A DNA stretch of 64,000 nucleotides from the NCBI GenBank assembly GCA_022818135.1, contig JAFMSR010000012.1, positions 26,170,428-26,234,427 on the forward strand. The letters are read 5' to 3'. This document shows positions 47,246 through 59,741 of the stretch, piece by piece. The translations under genes and the position numbers were made by a program. The notes beneath the pieces were generated by a model. The model searched no databases and was not told the DNA's origin. It saw nothing but the letters and a program-made list of their open reading frames with translations. Within the stretch, counting starts at the first letter, position 1. Every line of letters begins with the position of its first letter. The stretch is from Saxidomus purpurata (taxonomy: Eukaryota; Mollusca; Bivalvia; Venerida; Veneridae).

Positions 47246-48413
47246 GGACTGAAAGTGCTGGAGGGTCGATTGTCTCTGAACAACACAGACTGTACACATA
47301 CATGTGTAAATATCAGGACAACCCATGCATGAGTAAAGTTATCAACAAACTGGAGACACAAATGTCCACAGAGTTTGACCTTTAACCATATGTGTAAACT
47401 TTACTTTTGATAGGAACCCATGTGCTTACCTTTTGCATTCAGTGACTACATGTATGTTCAACTACCCTATAAAGTATCATAGCTGTGAATGGTAACTGAG
47501 AAGTGGATTTTTACAAACCTGAACTGAAAATTCAAAGTTTGCACAACTTTTAATGTCATTCATAAGTTATGGGATTTACCCATAGGGTTAATTGTATTGT
47601 GTCACTAATACAAAATAAATTCCTATCCTAAATTGTAGGCAAAAACTGAACAATGAGCAAGATCAAAGAAGACACAGAGTAAATTAATAACTGAACAAGA
47701 AAACAGTGATATAAAGTATCACAGCGGGCCCACAAACAAAACTGACATGTAAATATTCTTGAAATTGGTGATGATTGATGTTGAGGCATGGCCCCAAAAG
47801 AACCCAAGGAAATCAATTCTGGTTGTACAAGCAAAACCTCACACAACTACTGACTGAACTTTACTGTTATCGAATAATATGTATACAGTATGTCTTATTA
47901 ACATTATCCTTATAAGTTTGACATGAATGAAGTTTTCTATGATTATTTGCTGTAAAACATTTAAAATGGTTTAAAGTCTTAAAATTATAAGTAAAACAGA
48001 AGAAAAATGTAAAAAAAACAAAACTGTATTAGATGGGTTTCGAACTCGCGTCCGCTGCAGTAAGTCAGCGCAACATTCAAATTCAAGCATCTCTACTAAC
48101 TGCTCTACGTCCGCCGAGTATACTCTTATTCGTAAAAAACGAGTTGTTATAAATTTTTATGTCCCAGTCGTTCGTTCGCGCATTAATAGTATTTACGATT
48201 AATTACACATTTAAAGAACAATAACGAAATAATATTATTCTATTCTGAAATGTTTTTAAATTATTTAGATTTATTACTATATAATTTTGAAAACAGAAAT
48301 CGCTATAATGCCTAACAACTGTTTATATGGAACTACTTGTTTGTATGTTGTGCGTTCGGCCGTAAGGCCGATATACTCTGTTAACATTGGCTCGATTTTA
48401 ACAATCGACCCAA
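47246..48413. mobile_element. second copy of the element nested in the LINE
   Basis: The left 370 bp match 8452-8850 and the right 200 bp match 9995-10195; the interior differs. Inside, 48025-48120 on the minus strand holds a tRNA-like piece with GCGAGTTCGAAACCC. No transposase seen. Confidence 0.68.
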
Positions 48414-48887
48414 AAATGATACTTCTATATAAAATAAGGCTTGTCTAGATAAAATGTCCTCCGACGTCAAATTCAGTAAGATGTGACGTTGTACATCTCC
48501 CGAATTAAGGTAATGTTGCCATTAATTGTCAAATGAAGAAACGCAAACGTTATATTTTTTAAAATGTTGGACATATATCAGTATTTTAATGCATATTTAT
48601 TCATATTCTAAAATGATCTATCGTTTCGAAGGTTATAACACTTACTGTGACAGTTGATTAAGTTATATGTCTTTGAGTGTAACGGTTTAAGCTAAATCCC
48701 GCATTTCAATGTAATAAACGGCAAATATTTCACAAAAATACTGTGGTAATGAAATTGCTTGTATTTACAAAATGAGTATTTCCTCTTTTTCAAATCGTTT
48801 TTATTTTATATGCAATTTAGAAAGATGGCAATTTTTCAATGTTTGACGTCGTGTTACATAACGTTACGCAACATTGGACGTTACATC

Positions 48888-49200
48888 GGTGTGGTAGCCG
48901 AGTGGTTAACGCTCTGGACTACCAATCCGGCCGGTTCGATTCTCGGCCGAGGCACTGGATATTTCAGAAACGCTTTTCAGTGTTTCCCACCTATCTGAGA
49001 TGAACTGGTTAGAAACATAGAGGTTGTCTCGCGTGTTTCGGTCCTATACACCGGGCACGTAGAAAAGAACCAAGGGGTCTATTCGTAAAAGAGCTAGGGT
49101 CTGGTACCCGGATTCCCTTGTATCTGCTTCTTTCTCTAAAATAAAGGACCACAATGGAAATAAGAGCTTGCTCTTTATTGTGTTACCCTTGGTACTTGGT
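48888..49200 (+). repeat. tRNA-headed SINE
   Basis: The head GTAGCCGAGTGGTTAACG (A-box) and GGTTCGATTCTCGG (B-box) resembles Leu/Ser tRNA, and is followed by a conserved-looking body (GTTTCGGTCCTATACACCGG) and a short tail near 49200. It could belong to a known molluscan SINE family, such as the V-SINE group, but I cannot check this. Confidence 0.7.
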
Positions 49201-49218
49201 ACTGAAATAAATACATAC

Positions 49219-49287
49219 AAAGAACAAAGTCGGAATAGTGCTCAGTACAATGTATACTATGTATTGAATATTCCGACTTTGTTCTTT
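49219..49287. repeat. perfect 19-bp hairpin after the SINE tail
   Basis: AAAGAACAAAGTCGGAATA at 49219-49237 is exactly complementary to 49269-49287, with a 31-nt loop. It starts within the SINE tail's ATACATACAAAG run. Confidence 0.85.
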
Positions 49288-49469
49288 ATTCATGACGGTA
49301 TTTTATTTTACCATTATAAACATTAACACAACATATTTCTTTAATATCGACATGAAAATTAACGATCGATTGCATTCATGGTATAATTAATAATATACGC
49401 GAAATGATAAAACAACTTTCTATTGGTGTTCCGTTCATAACAAATTGTTTCCCGCCGGGTGTTAAACCC

Positions 49470-49690
49470 GCACATTCCTATCTAGCCCGTTCACGATAAA
49501 ACAGTCGTATGGTACATGTAACATATACTTTAAAACACAACATTAAACAGAAACTGCATACACATTGATGGGCGAACAGTATCGATCCAGACCAGCAATG
49601 CATGGTCGCAAAGTCCATTATGTTGGTTTTCCCATGACGCGGCTCAATTTTTGTTATTTTATTACACTGAACCAAGCAAAACACACCAAT
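49470..49690 (-). repeat. dispersed repeat containing GGAAAACCAACAT
   Basis: On the minus strand it reads GAGCCGCGTCATGGGAAAAC then CAACATAATGGAC and GCGACCATGCATTGCTGG, a repeat I recognise as common in bivalve sequences. A decayed relative is at 22718-22750. Confidence 0.6.
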
Positions 49691-50455
49691 GGTAGGTATT
49701 TCAAAATGAATGAATCATAGTATATTATTGTAAATAATCATAATAATCAATCGGTAATTTCATTCAACGATAGTTAGGAAATCTGTCTATTCAAACACTG
49801 TTGAAAAGATGGTTTAAGACGAAACTATTTTGCTACTAGCTTACTTACAAAATCTTCGGTGCATTTTAACAGTCTATTTCACATGTTCAACTATATTAAC
49901 AAATGCACACCACGGTGCTTCCCTGAATATGGCCGTTAAAGGGTATATTTCACAATTATCACTAATAGCGACAGCAACTTAAAAACTGGCTCTTTTTTAC
50001 ATAAAATAACAATCATCTTTAAACTCCATACTGCGTAGTATCTTCGTGACTTCGCTACTTTCGATTTTGGAGTGAAACATATCGTAACCACGTAGTTAAC
50101 AAGAACGACATTCCGTCTGTTATCAGAACCTACATTTTCATCAAATAACCGATGAAATGGCGTTTATAAATGAAATGTAGGTAAAGTATTGCCAGTATAA
50201 ATGGTATATGAGGTGTGTCACTTTCAGCGCGTTTGATCGGCTGCTTATTAATGCAGTGCATGTCTAAACTGCGTAGTAAGAAACAGACCACTTAAGTGCC
50301 ACAACGCTGTATCTGTTGAACGCTTAAGAAGTACTGCTCTTCTCAGAAACTGGGTACAATAAATGTTAGGATTTGAAAATCCTCACATTTAAAAACGACA
50401 ACAAGGATGTGAGAATTCAGAAACTTTGGATGATAGCCTATGTTATGGAAGATTA
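49691..50455. other. no gene seen
   Basis: AT-rich, second-copy-specific. No supported feature. Confidence 0.45.
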
Positions 50456-51308
50456 TTCATGTAAAAATTACAACATGCTTACTTCCGAATGCTTTATGAA
50501 AAATGACATGTGCATGCATGTATACATGTACACCTTTCCATGTAGCCTTATTGCATTTCTGTTGGACAGTTTTAAATGACAAGTGGATAATGGTATATGA
50601 ATTGTTCTTACTACCAAATGATGCATTTAAAATGAGAAGTGCAATTATATATGTATGAATATGCAGATAGCCTTGTTGCATTTCTTTTGGACACTTTTTA
50701 ATTACAAGTGTTGGGTGAAAATCGTTTACATGAAATAAAAAGTCAACACATCTATTATTACATGTGCAACCTCAATGCATAGTTATTGATAAAAGAAATT
50801 GCAAAAAAGTCATTTTTAGTCTATACGTTTGACATAAACGATACAATTCTAGCGCAGAGAATATGTTAGGGCCCATTCTTAATGAAGAGAGATCACTCTA
50901 TCATTTTTTATGCATAACAACAATGAGTCATCGCTACATTGCCACCAGTAGCGAGAGTACACCACATAATGAAGGTTCCTCCCCGATTTGAAACTCCTCC
51001 CACAAAGTTCACCAAGTACTGTTTTATGTTCAGATCTAAATATACCAATTAGCAAGAGCTAACGTTACATGTATATAAAACAAGATCTAGGTGATTGATG
51101 ACAATGCTGATCCTAATATGAATAAAAAAAATCTTAAACTGTAAAACAATAAATATAAATATGTTGTACAGTCACACCTGTACTAACAGCCACCTCCGAA
51201 TCAAGTTCACCCTGTGAGTAAAGGCCATACTTTGAAAAACCTGTATTCATTTACTAGAGCAATCGCACCTCCGAACAAAGGTCAACTATGCACAAAGGGC
51301 AGGTTTAA

Positions 51309-52288
51309 CAAGAGCTGTCAGTAGGACAGCGTGCTCGACTTTTTTAGTGCTTGCCTATAAAACAAAACTTTGACAGTTAAGGGCACACAAGACTTTAACT
51401 AGGAATTTCTAAGTACAAATCAAGAAAATTTTTCACAGAGTTATCTTCTTTTGCTTACAGATAGGTCTTACGATGGTACATAAGTACTCCAACTTTCAAA
51501 GTAATATCTCAAATGTTAACAAGTGGACAAGAATGAAAATTTTAACTGAGTTTCTAAGTCAAAAAGGGCCATAATTCAAATAAAATTCTTGACAGAATTA
51601 CCTTCTCCTGCCCATGTTTGGGAATCATGATGGTAAACAAGTATTCCAACTTTCAAATTAATATCTCAAACAGTTCAGTCAAAAAGTGGACTGGTACGAA
51701 AAACTTAACCAAGATTCTAAGTCGATAAAAGGCCTTAATTTTTAAAACAAATCCCTGACAGAGTTACCTTCTCTTGCGTACAGATGGGGGTAATGATGTG
51801 AAATAGCACTAAAAGTTTCAAAGCAATATCTCAAAGGGTTAAGGCAATAAGTGGATTTTACCCATATTCAATGTATTTTCTAAGTAAAAAAGGGGCATAA
51901 TTCTGTCAAAAACCTTGACAGAGTTATGTCCTCTTGTCTGTTGATGAAGGTTGTGATGGTAAACAAGTATGGTTAGTTTCAAAGCAATACCTCCAATGGT
52001 TTTGAAATAAAGTGAGGTGGTACGAAAAACTTAACCAAGCTCAATAAACTTTCTAAGTCAAAAAGGGCCATAATTCTGTCAAAAACCTTGACAGAGTTAT
52101 GTACTCTTGTCTGTAGATGGAGGTTATGATGGTAAACAAGTATGGTAAGTTTCAAAGCCATACCTCTAATACTTCTGAAATAAAGTGGGGTGGTACGAAA
52201 AACTTAACCAAGGTGTGACGCCAACGCCGACGCCGACGCCGACGCCGGGGCGAGTAGGATAGCTCCCCTTTTCATAGAAAAGTCGAGC
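51309..52288 (+). mobile_element. 980-bp non-autonomous element with internal tandem units
   Basis: It begins CAAGAGCTGTCAGTAGGAC and ends TTTTCATAGAAAAGTCGAGC, with GCTCGACTTTT and AAAAGTCGAGC as subterminal inverted repeats. Inside are about five degenerate units of roughly 130-150 bp (AAGTGGACTGGTACGAAAAAC, TCTAAGTCAAAAAGGGCC, CTTGACAGAGTTA). A CGACGC microsatellite comes before the end. TAA lies on both sides. The empty site is intact at about 7903. Core repeats plus microsatellite recall the pearl/HINE-type elements described in bivalves; that link is inference. Confidence 0.85.
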
Positions 52289-52388
52289 TAAAAATGAGAG
52301 TTGATGACACAGGTACTATATAAGCGTAGGTAGGCTTTCAACTAAAGGCCATAGCCTAGGAATTAGATAACAGCGTAGGTAGCAATAG

Positions 52389-53100
52389 TTGACCACCCAG
52401 TTTTCCATGTACTATGTCTTTTTCTAAGGCACCACCTACCTACACCGGCTTTCCATGTATTATACTAAGGCAATGACCCTAAGTTGACCACCTACTTACA
52501 CTGGTTTTCCATGTATTATACCTATTTCTAAGGCAATGACCCTTAGTTGGCCACCTACTTACACTGGTTTTCCATGTATTGTACCTATTTCTAAGGCAAT
52601 GACCCTTAGTTGACCACCTACTTACACCGGTTTTCCATGTACTATACCTATTTCTAAGGCAATAACCTTTAGTTGACCACCTACTTACACTGGTTGTCAA
52701 TGCATATAACCTATTTCTAAGGCAATAACCCTTACTTGACCACCTACTTACACTGGTTTTCCATGTATTATACCTATTTCTAAGGCAATGACCCTTAGTT
52801 GACCACCTACTTACACTGGTTGTTCATGCATTAAACCTATTTCTAAGGCAATAACCCTTAGTTGACCACCTACTTACACTGGTTTTTTATGTATTACACC
52901 TGTTTTTAAGGCTCTGGTTTTCCATGTATTTAACCTGTTTTTAAGGCAATAACCCTTACTTGAGCACCTACTTACACTGGTTTGCCATGTATTAAACCTG
53001 TTCTTAAGGCAATAACCTTTACTTGACCACCTACTTACACTGGTTTGCCATGTATTAAACCTGTTCTTAAGGCAATAACCCTTACTTCACCACTGTCATG
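52389..53100. repeat. 63-bp satellite, uninterrupted copy
   Basis: About eleven units of the satellite seen at 7999-8385 and 12655-12835. It keeps the LINE empty site near 52886. Copy number and unit variants differ between block copies. Confidence 0.92.
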
Positions 53101-53743
53101 GAAAGTTGCTATTGTTTTGTGACATGGGTCGAAACTGGGATAATCCGTGTTATATGGGCACACATATCATAGCAAATATTTCTTCCTGCTAGAATATCGC
53201 ATGAAGAATAAACTTTGTAACAGATAGGACCTTTTCAGATATGCGTGTCGGTTAATGCGCTGTTTTGTTTAAAGTATAATTTAAAACACAAAACAAAATG
53301 TTAATATTAATTTCAAGATTACTCTGGGTGAATATGGACAAATAGATACAGGTACGTATATACCTTTATAACAGATTTTAATTCAAATTTCTATTTTCGC
53401 AGGATAATTTCAGGCATTACTAAATTTCCAAACGAAGAAATCGTTCTTTTTATTATTTATAATTACCTAATGTCGGCATAGTAAATTAACATAAATATTT
53501 TTTCTGAAGTACATGACTTGATACTTATTTAAACTAATCTAAAACGCCGAGGTCTTGTATCTACTTAACAAAAGTTTCTGAGCGTAAATCAGCACATTGG
53601 TTATAAGTTATAGGGTATTGATACTGTATTATGTCTTTGGTATATAGAAACATAATTATCGTTGTATTTCATTCGGGTAAATATTTTTGACGACTTTTGA
53701 ACTGCTGTTTCAAAATATAAACTGTTTCCTACGACATATCGTA

Positions 53744-54367
53744 CGGAAACGTATATTGACCCCCTTTATGTATTTTCTATATTTTCTTAAGTTATCAAGA
53801 TGTGCGTGTATTATATATAAGTCATCAAATACTTGTGACTAAATAATTTGTTGAAGTATAACATAAAGGAATCTATGAGATATTTGTGTTGCTTTTTATT
53901 GTTTGTAGATTGTAGATTGTAAAGATCATGTATTGCAGTTGGTGATATTTTTCGTCAGCAAATATATTTTAGAGAATATATATATGACAAATATCTGACA
54001 TGTTGAACTAAACTAACGAGTTGAATATTTCCTGCCAAAATAAAAGTGACAGAAAACACGAAGTTATATTTCTTCGTCACTTTTTACTTTCTCCACTTTT
54101 TAGTTTACATACATTTCAGGACAAATAAATCATAACTTTTCACTATGTAGATCTACTACAATAAAATTGGTAAAAAGGTTATCAATTGCTGATTAAAACT
54201 TATTTATTAATTTAAACACAAATTAACTACTGTAAGTCAGAACTTTGTATCTTCGTTCTTAGATAGATCGGTAAATAATGTGAAGTTTATATATAGGCTC
54301 AAGATAGAAAAAGAATGCTTTTTATGAACTTAATTAATATATATAAAGGGGGTCAATTATGTTTCCG
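53744..54367. mobile_element. Tc1/mariner-like MITE, complete copy
   Basis: Inverted ends CGGAAACGTATATTGACCCC and, at the other end, the complement of CGGAAACATAATTGACCCCC. Each end is flanked by TA (53742-53743, 54368-54369), the target duplication of Tc1/mariner elements. 624 bp, AT-rich, without ORF. The first block copy has the same insertion, so it predates their separation. Confidence 0.8.
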
Positions 54368-55756
54368 TAATATCGGCCTAGTGTACGAATGTGATCAGCC
54401 ATAGATAATTGTACAAGGTTTACGTATTTTTTAATATTTTTTGATATTCTCTTTCTGATAAGTCTGTTAGTTACACAGCATTTTGTTTCTGTTTTCAACA
54501 ATCAACACTTCATAAGTGTGCTGTGCTTCTTTTATACATCAATACAACTCATCTGGTTCACGAGTTGCTACACTTAATGTAACAGATTGTTTTCCCTTGC
54601 CAAATACAATGTAGTTTCAACTTTGTCTGCAGTATGAGAACATGATGTATCATTAAGTTTAGGTGGAAACAAAGATATTACTAAAAGTACAATTTAACCC
54701 CAGAAGTATCACAAAGTAAGAATCCTTAAAAAAGAATGTACACAAGATAAAATGATCTTAAAAAACAAGTTTATGATTAAACCTACCCTTAACAAAGGAC
54801 AAATTCTGCTAAAATAAGTATAGTGATTTGCATATTTGCCATTAAATATATTCCTGTAATACACGTAACCTTACTTTAAAAACGTTTTAATAGACAGGTT
54901 ATTCACTCCATTACTATTTCATGTAAAAATAATATATAGAGGATATTTGTTTGTTTATTTCGCCACGAGTGAAAATACTATTTTCGAAGCTCACGAGATG
55001 AAATAAAATTCCATCTTACACAAAATACAAACAAATTGTCCTTTATTTTTATGCTTTACCGCGACAAAAAGACAAAATTACCGGCATTTTCTTTTTTTCC
55101 GCATTATATTCCCCACTTGTAGCCCCAAAACCTGACCAAAGTATAGGTGATCAAATTTCAATGCGCACAAGAAAATTATGCCAAAAGAATATCATCCACA
55201 AAATATTTATTTGGGATATTTTCATCATAAAATCATTTTTATGGTAGATGTGAACGTTATAAGAGCTGTTTAATTAAAACCAAACAAGTAAAAAAAAGTG
55301 AAAAAAGAAAGGGATGTAATACAGGTTGGAAAATGAAAGGGATGTTATTAAAAAAAAGTAGTTCCGGCAGTTTTTCTCAAAACAGTGAAAAATAAAAATG
55401 ACATTTTCACGGCATTGAAACAGTGAAATATAGCAATCTATTTCAGTGATATATTTCAGTATTTCACTAGAAAGTATAAAATAAAATTGAACTTCAGTCT
55501 ATACAAAAAAGAAGAAATAAATTAGATTCAATTTTATTTATAATTTAATATTTAAGTACTTTACAGAACAGTTTGTTTCATGTTTTATTTACTATCCATG
55601 TTTTTATCAAACAGCGGCTGTAAGTAAACAATGGTATCACAAACAGACGACAATGTTCCATCCAATTACCCGACATGGTGGGGTTAAAACGTCTTTTATT
55701 CTTATTCAATGTTACTAGTGTCATATTATTAGTCTTTAAAAAAAAAGATAATCTTG

Positions 55757-58700
55757 AGGTAAACTTTAGGTGATTAGCAAAACGGATAAAATTTTACTGT
55801 AAATAAAGGTTTAAAAACATATTGAAAAAATTGTTTTAAAGGCAAACCAGTTTAATCTTTTTTATGTTAAAGCTCGTTCTGCTCTTCCTCGATATACAAT
55901 TTACTTCAGATTCATTTCAATGACATACTTTTGTAGGGCGAAAATGCATCTAAATCTACTCTTAGCGAAACGTTTAACGCTACCAGTAAATATAATGCTT
56001 TTGTGATATCTTAAACACCGTATAGCTGATTATTACGAAAACCGAGAAGGGTCAAATAAAAAACAAAAAAAGAGTAAATAAACGCGTACGTACGAGAATA
56101 AAACGCGTACGTACGAGAATTAAACGCGTACGTACGAGAATAAAACGCGTACGTACGAGAATAAAACGCGTACGTACGAGAATTTAAACGCGTACGTACG
56201 AGCAATAAATAGTGCTAACGTTCGAAACCACTTGAATGAATACACGGAAGGTGAAAAATACCCTTGCAACTCCACACTGGCGAGAAAAATAAAAAGGAAA
56301 AATACATGTACATGTATTGATCACTACATAGACAAATTTTGAACAATATTGAAACATTCGATACCGGTATTTTAAAAGAACTGTATCATTCCTAATTAGT
56401 TCCTGAACTCGAATCAAGAACTAATAAACCCAAGGTCATAAGCTTTTCTATGGTGGTTTCAAGTGTTCATGATTTGATAAACTGAATTTAGCAGTGGTTT
56501 AACGTCTCAGCTCATCTATACAATAACTGGTCATAATTCACATAGGCAACCACTTTTAAAAATAAGTGGTTAAAGTCCCAGGATTTCTTTGAATTTACTG
56601 ATATTGTAAAATAAATATACTGATAGGATAATGATATAACCATGTTCACTCTAAAACAATGTTGACATATTCATGCCTTTTGTATTCAAATCGTTTCTTC
56701 ACGAAAAAGAGTTGCTAGAAAGTCTTTCTTATTTTTACAATATCATGGAAAAAAGTACTGCTCTATAATTCGAACATAGACATCGATTTAAACATTTAAG
56801 TTAGGAATGTTTTCGGTATAAATAAATGTCGTTTCCGCCGGTAAGACATCTTTCTTCGTAAAATAAGAGTTACTTGTAATTGTGGTCCTGGGACTTTAAG
56901 GAAGATACCTTTAATGACACTTTGAAACAGGAACTTTTTTCAAATAATGAACAGTATCATATAGCTTCTACTGTATAGTGGAAATATGGAAAAACTCGCG
57001 AAATACACCTTAAAACTGTAAACTGTGAGTTTTAAAAATCGTTTTTGTAACCTTCACATATCCTATACCCGGTGTGGCTATACCTACAAAGCACACTGAA
57101 TTTATTTCGCGTTTATTTCTCGTACGTACGCGTTTATTTCTCGTACGTACGCGTTTTATTCTCGTACGTACGCGTTTATTTCTCGTACGTACGCGTTTTA
57201 TTGTCGTACGTACGCGTTTATTTCTCGTACGTACGCGTTTTATTCTCGTACGTACGCGATTATTTCCTCTTTTTTTTGTTTTTTATTTGACCCTTCTCGG
57301 CTTTCGTAGATTATAACAAAATTATGTGCGTATTTATTTGTAGCCTTCAAAACTTTGGAAATTCAAAGCTTGAAGTAGATCGATCATATAGATCAGTTTA
57401 ATATGAGAAGTTCATTGTAAAAGACCTTATTGCAAATGTAATAAAATTCGACAAATGTATCCCCTTGATTAGCAGTCGGATTTAATTTTACGTTTGTCTT
57501 GTGTCATGGAGCTGTGAAGGACTTACGTAATCAACCTGTCGACACCTCGGCCTAGCAGTTTTTGAGTTATCGGTCGGGATCGCCTTTTAAACGATAGGTC
57601 ACCGTGACCTTCACTTCTGACCTAGTGGCCTCAAAATCAATATTGACCATTTACTGGTCATTAATATTTGAAAGTTAAAGGTCTAACTGTGCGCCATTTA
57701 TTGATCGAAAAACTTCTTTCAACTTAAGGTCACTGTGACCTTTAACTTCGATCTATTGACCTCAAAATCAATAGGAGTCATTTACTTTGCATTTGACCAA
57801 CCTGCCTAGTAGTACTAAGTTTTCAGATCCTAGACTCAATGTTTCCTCAGTTACTGATAGGAAACTCGAACAGACTACATCTACATCTACGGGGATACTC
57901 CCAAAAATCAACAGTAAAATACCCCTCTATATTTTAGGACTGGAGCATAAAAAAGAAAGAAAATATATTCAGAAATCTATGTTTAGTGATAATTTCAATG
58001 GAAGTACAACATTATGGCAATCTGTACCGATTTATTTATTGTTTTTGTTTTATTTATATGGATTAATATCCCGAAAAGAAATGAAAAGAAAACAAACATT
58101 TTAAGTAGTTATAATTAGGATAATTCAACAATACCAGTCTAATAAAAAAGGCCTCCATTTGTTACTCGCAACTGTTTCTTAAAGTTATAATTTGTGTTAT
58201 TCAGAATGTACGTTTATCTATTTAAAAAAATGTCATTTTCAAGCTTGACCTTGTCTTCCAAACTCATTATGTCAGCCTTCAAGGAAGGAGGGATATATTG
58301 TTGTGCAGGTGTTGGTCGGTCGTTCCGTCAGTCCGTCTACTAAGTGGTTTCCGGATAATAACTCCAGATCGTTTGGGCCTAGGATCTTGAAACTTTATTA
58401 GAATGTTGGTCATGACCAGCAGATGACCCATATTTATTTCAGTAGTTCAAATGTCTAGGTCACAGTCACCCGGAATAGTTGAACGGTTTTCGGACGATAT
58501 CTACAGTACGCTAAAATATAGCATCTTGAAACTTATTGACCTCTATTGATTTTGGGGTCAGTAGGTCAAAGGTCAAGGTCACTGTGACCCAGAATAGTAA
58601 AACGGTGTCAGGATAATAACTCGAGAACGCATTGGTCTAGTATCTTACTTGACGTGGAGGTTGGCCATGATTAGCAGAAGACCTAGGTCACATTGATCCG

Positions 58701-59124
58701 GAATAGTAGAACGAATTCTAGATGATAACTCGAAATGGCTCAGGTCTTGCATCTCGAAACTTGATGGGGAGATTTGTTATGACCAGCCGATGACCCCTAT
58801 TGATTTTAGGTCAGTATGTCAAAGGTCAAAGTCACGGTGACCCAGAATAGTAGAACGAATTCCCGACGATTATTAAAAAACGCTCGGGCCTGGCATTTTG
58901 TTATATTATGCTCGGTTATCCACACCAGACTTGTACCTTTGACGAATTTAAGCCAAATTGGTTCTTGGATTGATCTATTTTTTCTACATTACTGATTGCA
59001 TTAAGGAGGCATTCGTGTTATACAAACAGATTTGTTAAATAAGGGTTTTTGCGAAATTATTAAAGTGTATCTCGTTAAGATAGATTTACTTAGTACACTT
59101 TTATCTTGAATTTCAAAACGACTC
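55757..59124. mobile_element. 3.4-kb second-copy-specific insertion
   Basis: In the first copy the flanks join as GATAATCTTTTAATTCTG (15455-15470). The insert holds a foldback (56034-57308) and, at 57540-57780 and 58240-58900, tandem units with GTCAAAGGTCAAGGTCAC and CGGTGACCCAGAATAGTA, a type of repeat common in molluscs. No convincing gene: the 105-residue frame at 57787-58104 starts at TTG. Confidence 0.75.
56034..57308. mobile_element. foldback element with subterminal CGTACGTACG arrays
   Basis: Inverted ends share AGAAGGGTCAAATAAAAAAC. Just inside each end is an array of 20-22 bp units, CGCGTACGTACGAGAATAAA: six units on the left (56083-56203) and seven to eight inverted on the right (57118-57260). 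Each unit is itself palindromic (CGTACGTACG). The 900-bp interior has no recognisable transposase, so the element is non-autonomous. Confidence 0.8.
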
Positions 59125-59546
59125 TTAATTCTGTCTATATATACAAACAGAACAAGTATGTTTTATTATGCCATACGTATACAACGAGGGAACCGATATG
59201 CCAGAAAATGATACCATTCAATCAATCTACTTAGCAATCCACCCATCCATTCGCCTACCGAACCTCCCATCCATCCACCCCATACACCAATTCCTTCATT
59301 GTAAAATAATAATTAATGTTCATCTCTACCTATTTTGTAAGCCACATTCACATATTAAAAAAACATTTCTGTTGTAGGACCCACACTTCGGTAGACGGAC
59401 ACAATTAAGACAAGTAGTTATTTGCCTTTGAGAACCACTGCCAGAAGAACGTGCAAGCATACATCAAATATAAGGTACAGGCAGATAAGCCAGGAAAGAT
59501 GTTTAAACATTATACTCACCTAATTATCAATAACCTTCTGTTACAG

Positions 59547-59630
59547 TAAAACCCAAGAACAAGATGCTTCAGTTTTACAAGGAGGTAGTCGTGGCAGTGG
59601 AGAATTCAACAGTGACACAGAACGAAGAGG
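59547..59630 (+). other. candidate exon leading into the transposase exon
   Basis: Duplicate of 15885-15968 with one difference in the acceptor-side codons (CCCAAG for CCAAAG). Donor choices are GAGG|GTAGGT and GGGTAG|GTATAA. Either can join in phase 2 to the acceptor ATCTATTTCAG at 59731-59741, giving introns of 111 or 107 bp, and both then enter the transposase frame. An upstream segment, 15720-15822 / 59382-59484, also has an acceptor and donor but no open frame, as expected of a 5' UTR exon. Confidence 0.4.
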
Positions 59631-59741
59631 GTAGGTATAAAATTGAAAGTATTGGATTAACTTTTTGTCTTCAATGAAATTTGTATCAATAACACAATAA
59701 TAGCTCGGTTTCCATAATGTAATGAGACGAATCTATTTCAG

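Larger units (their letters stand above)
42497..59675 (+). repeat. second copy of the large duplicated block
   Basis: Collinear with 37-16009 (piecewise matches given there). Insertions private to this copy are 43083-43316, much of 45850-50455, 51309-52288 and 55757-59124. Unlike the first copy it continues past the point where the first meets the N gap, into the transposase-bearing exon. Confidence 0.92.

Noticed and set aside
48890..48962. Possible Leu/Ser tRNA gene
   Set aside because: A- and B-boxes are good but the acceptor arm does not close and the sequence runs on into a SINE body.
57787..58104. 105-residue open frame inside the 3.4-kb insert
   Set aside because: Begins with TTG, no homologous feel, and lies between repeat units.
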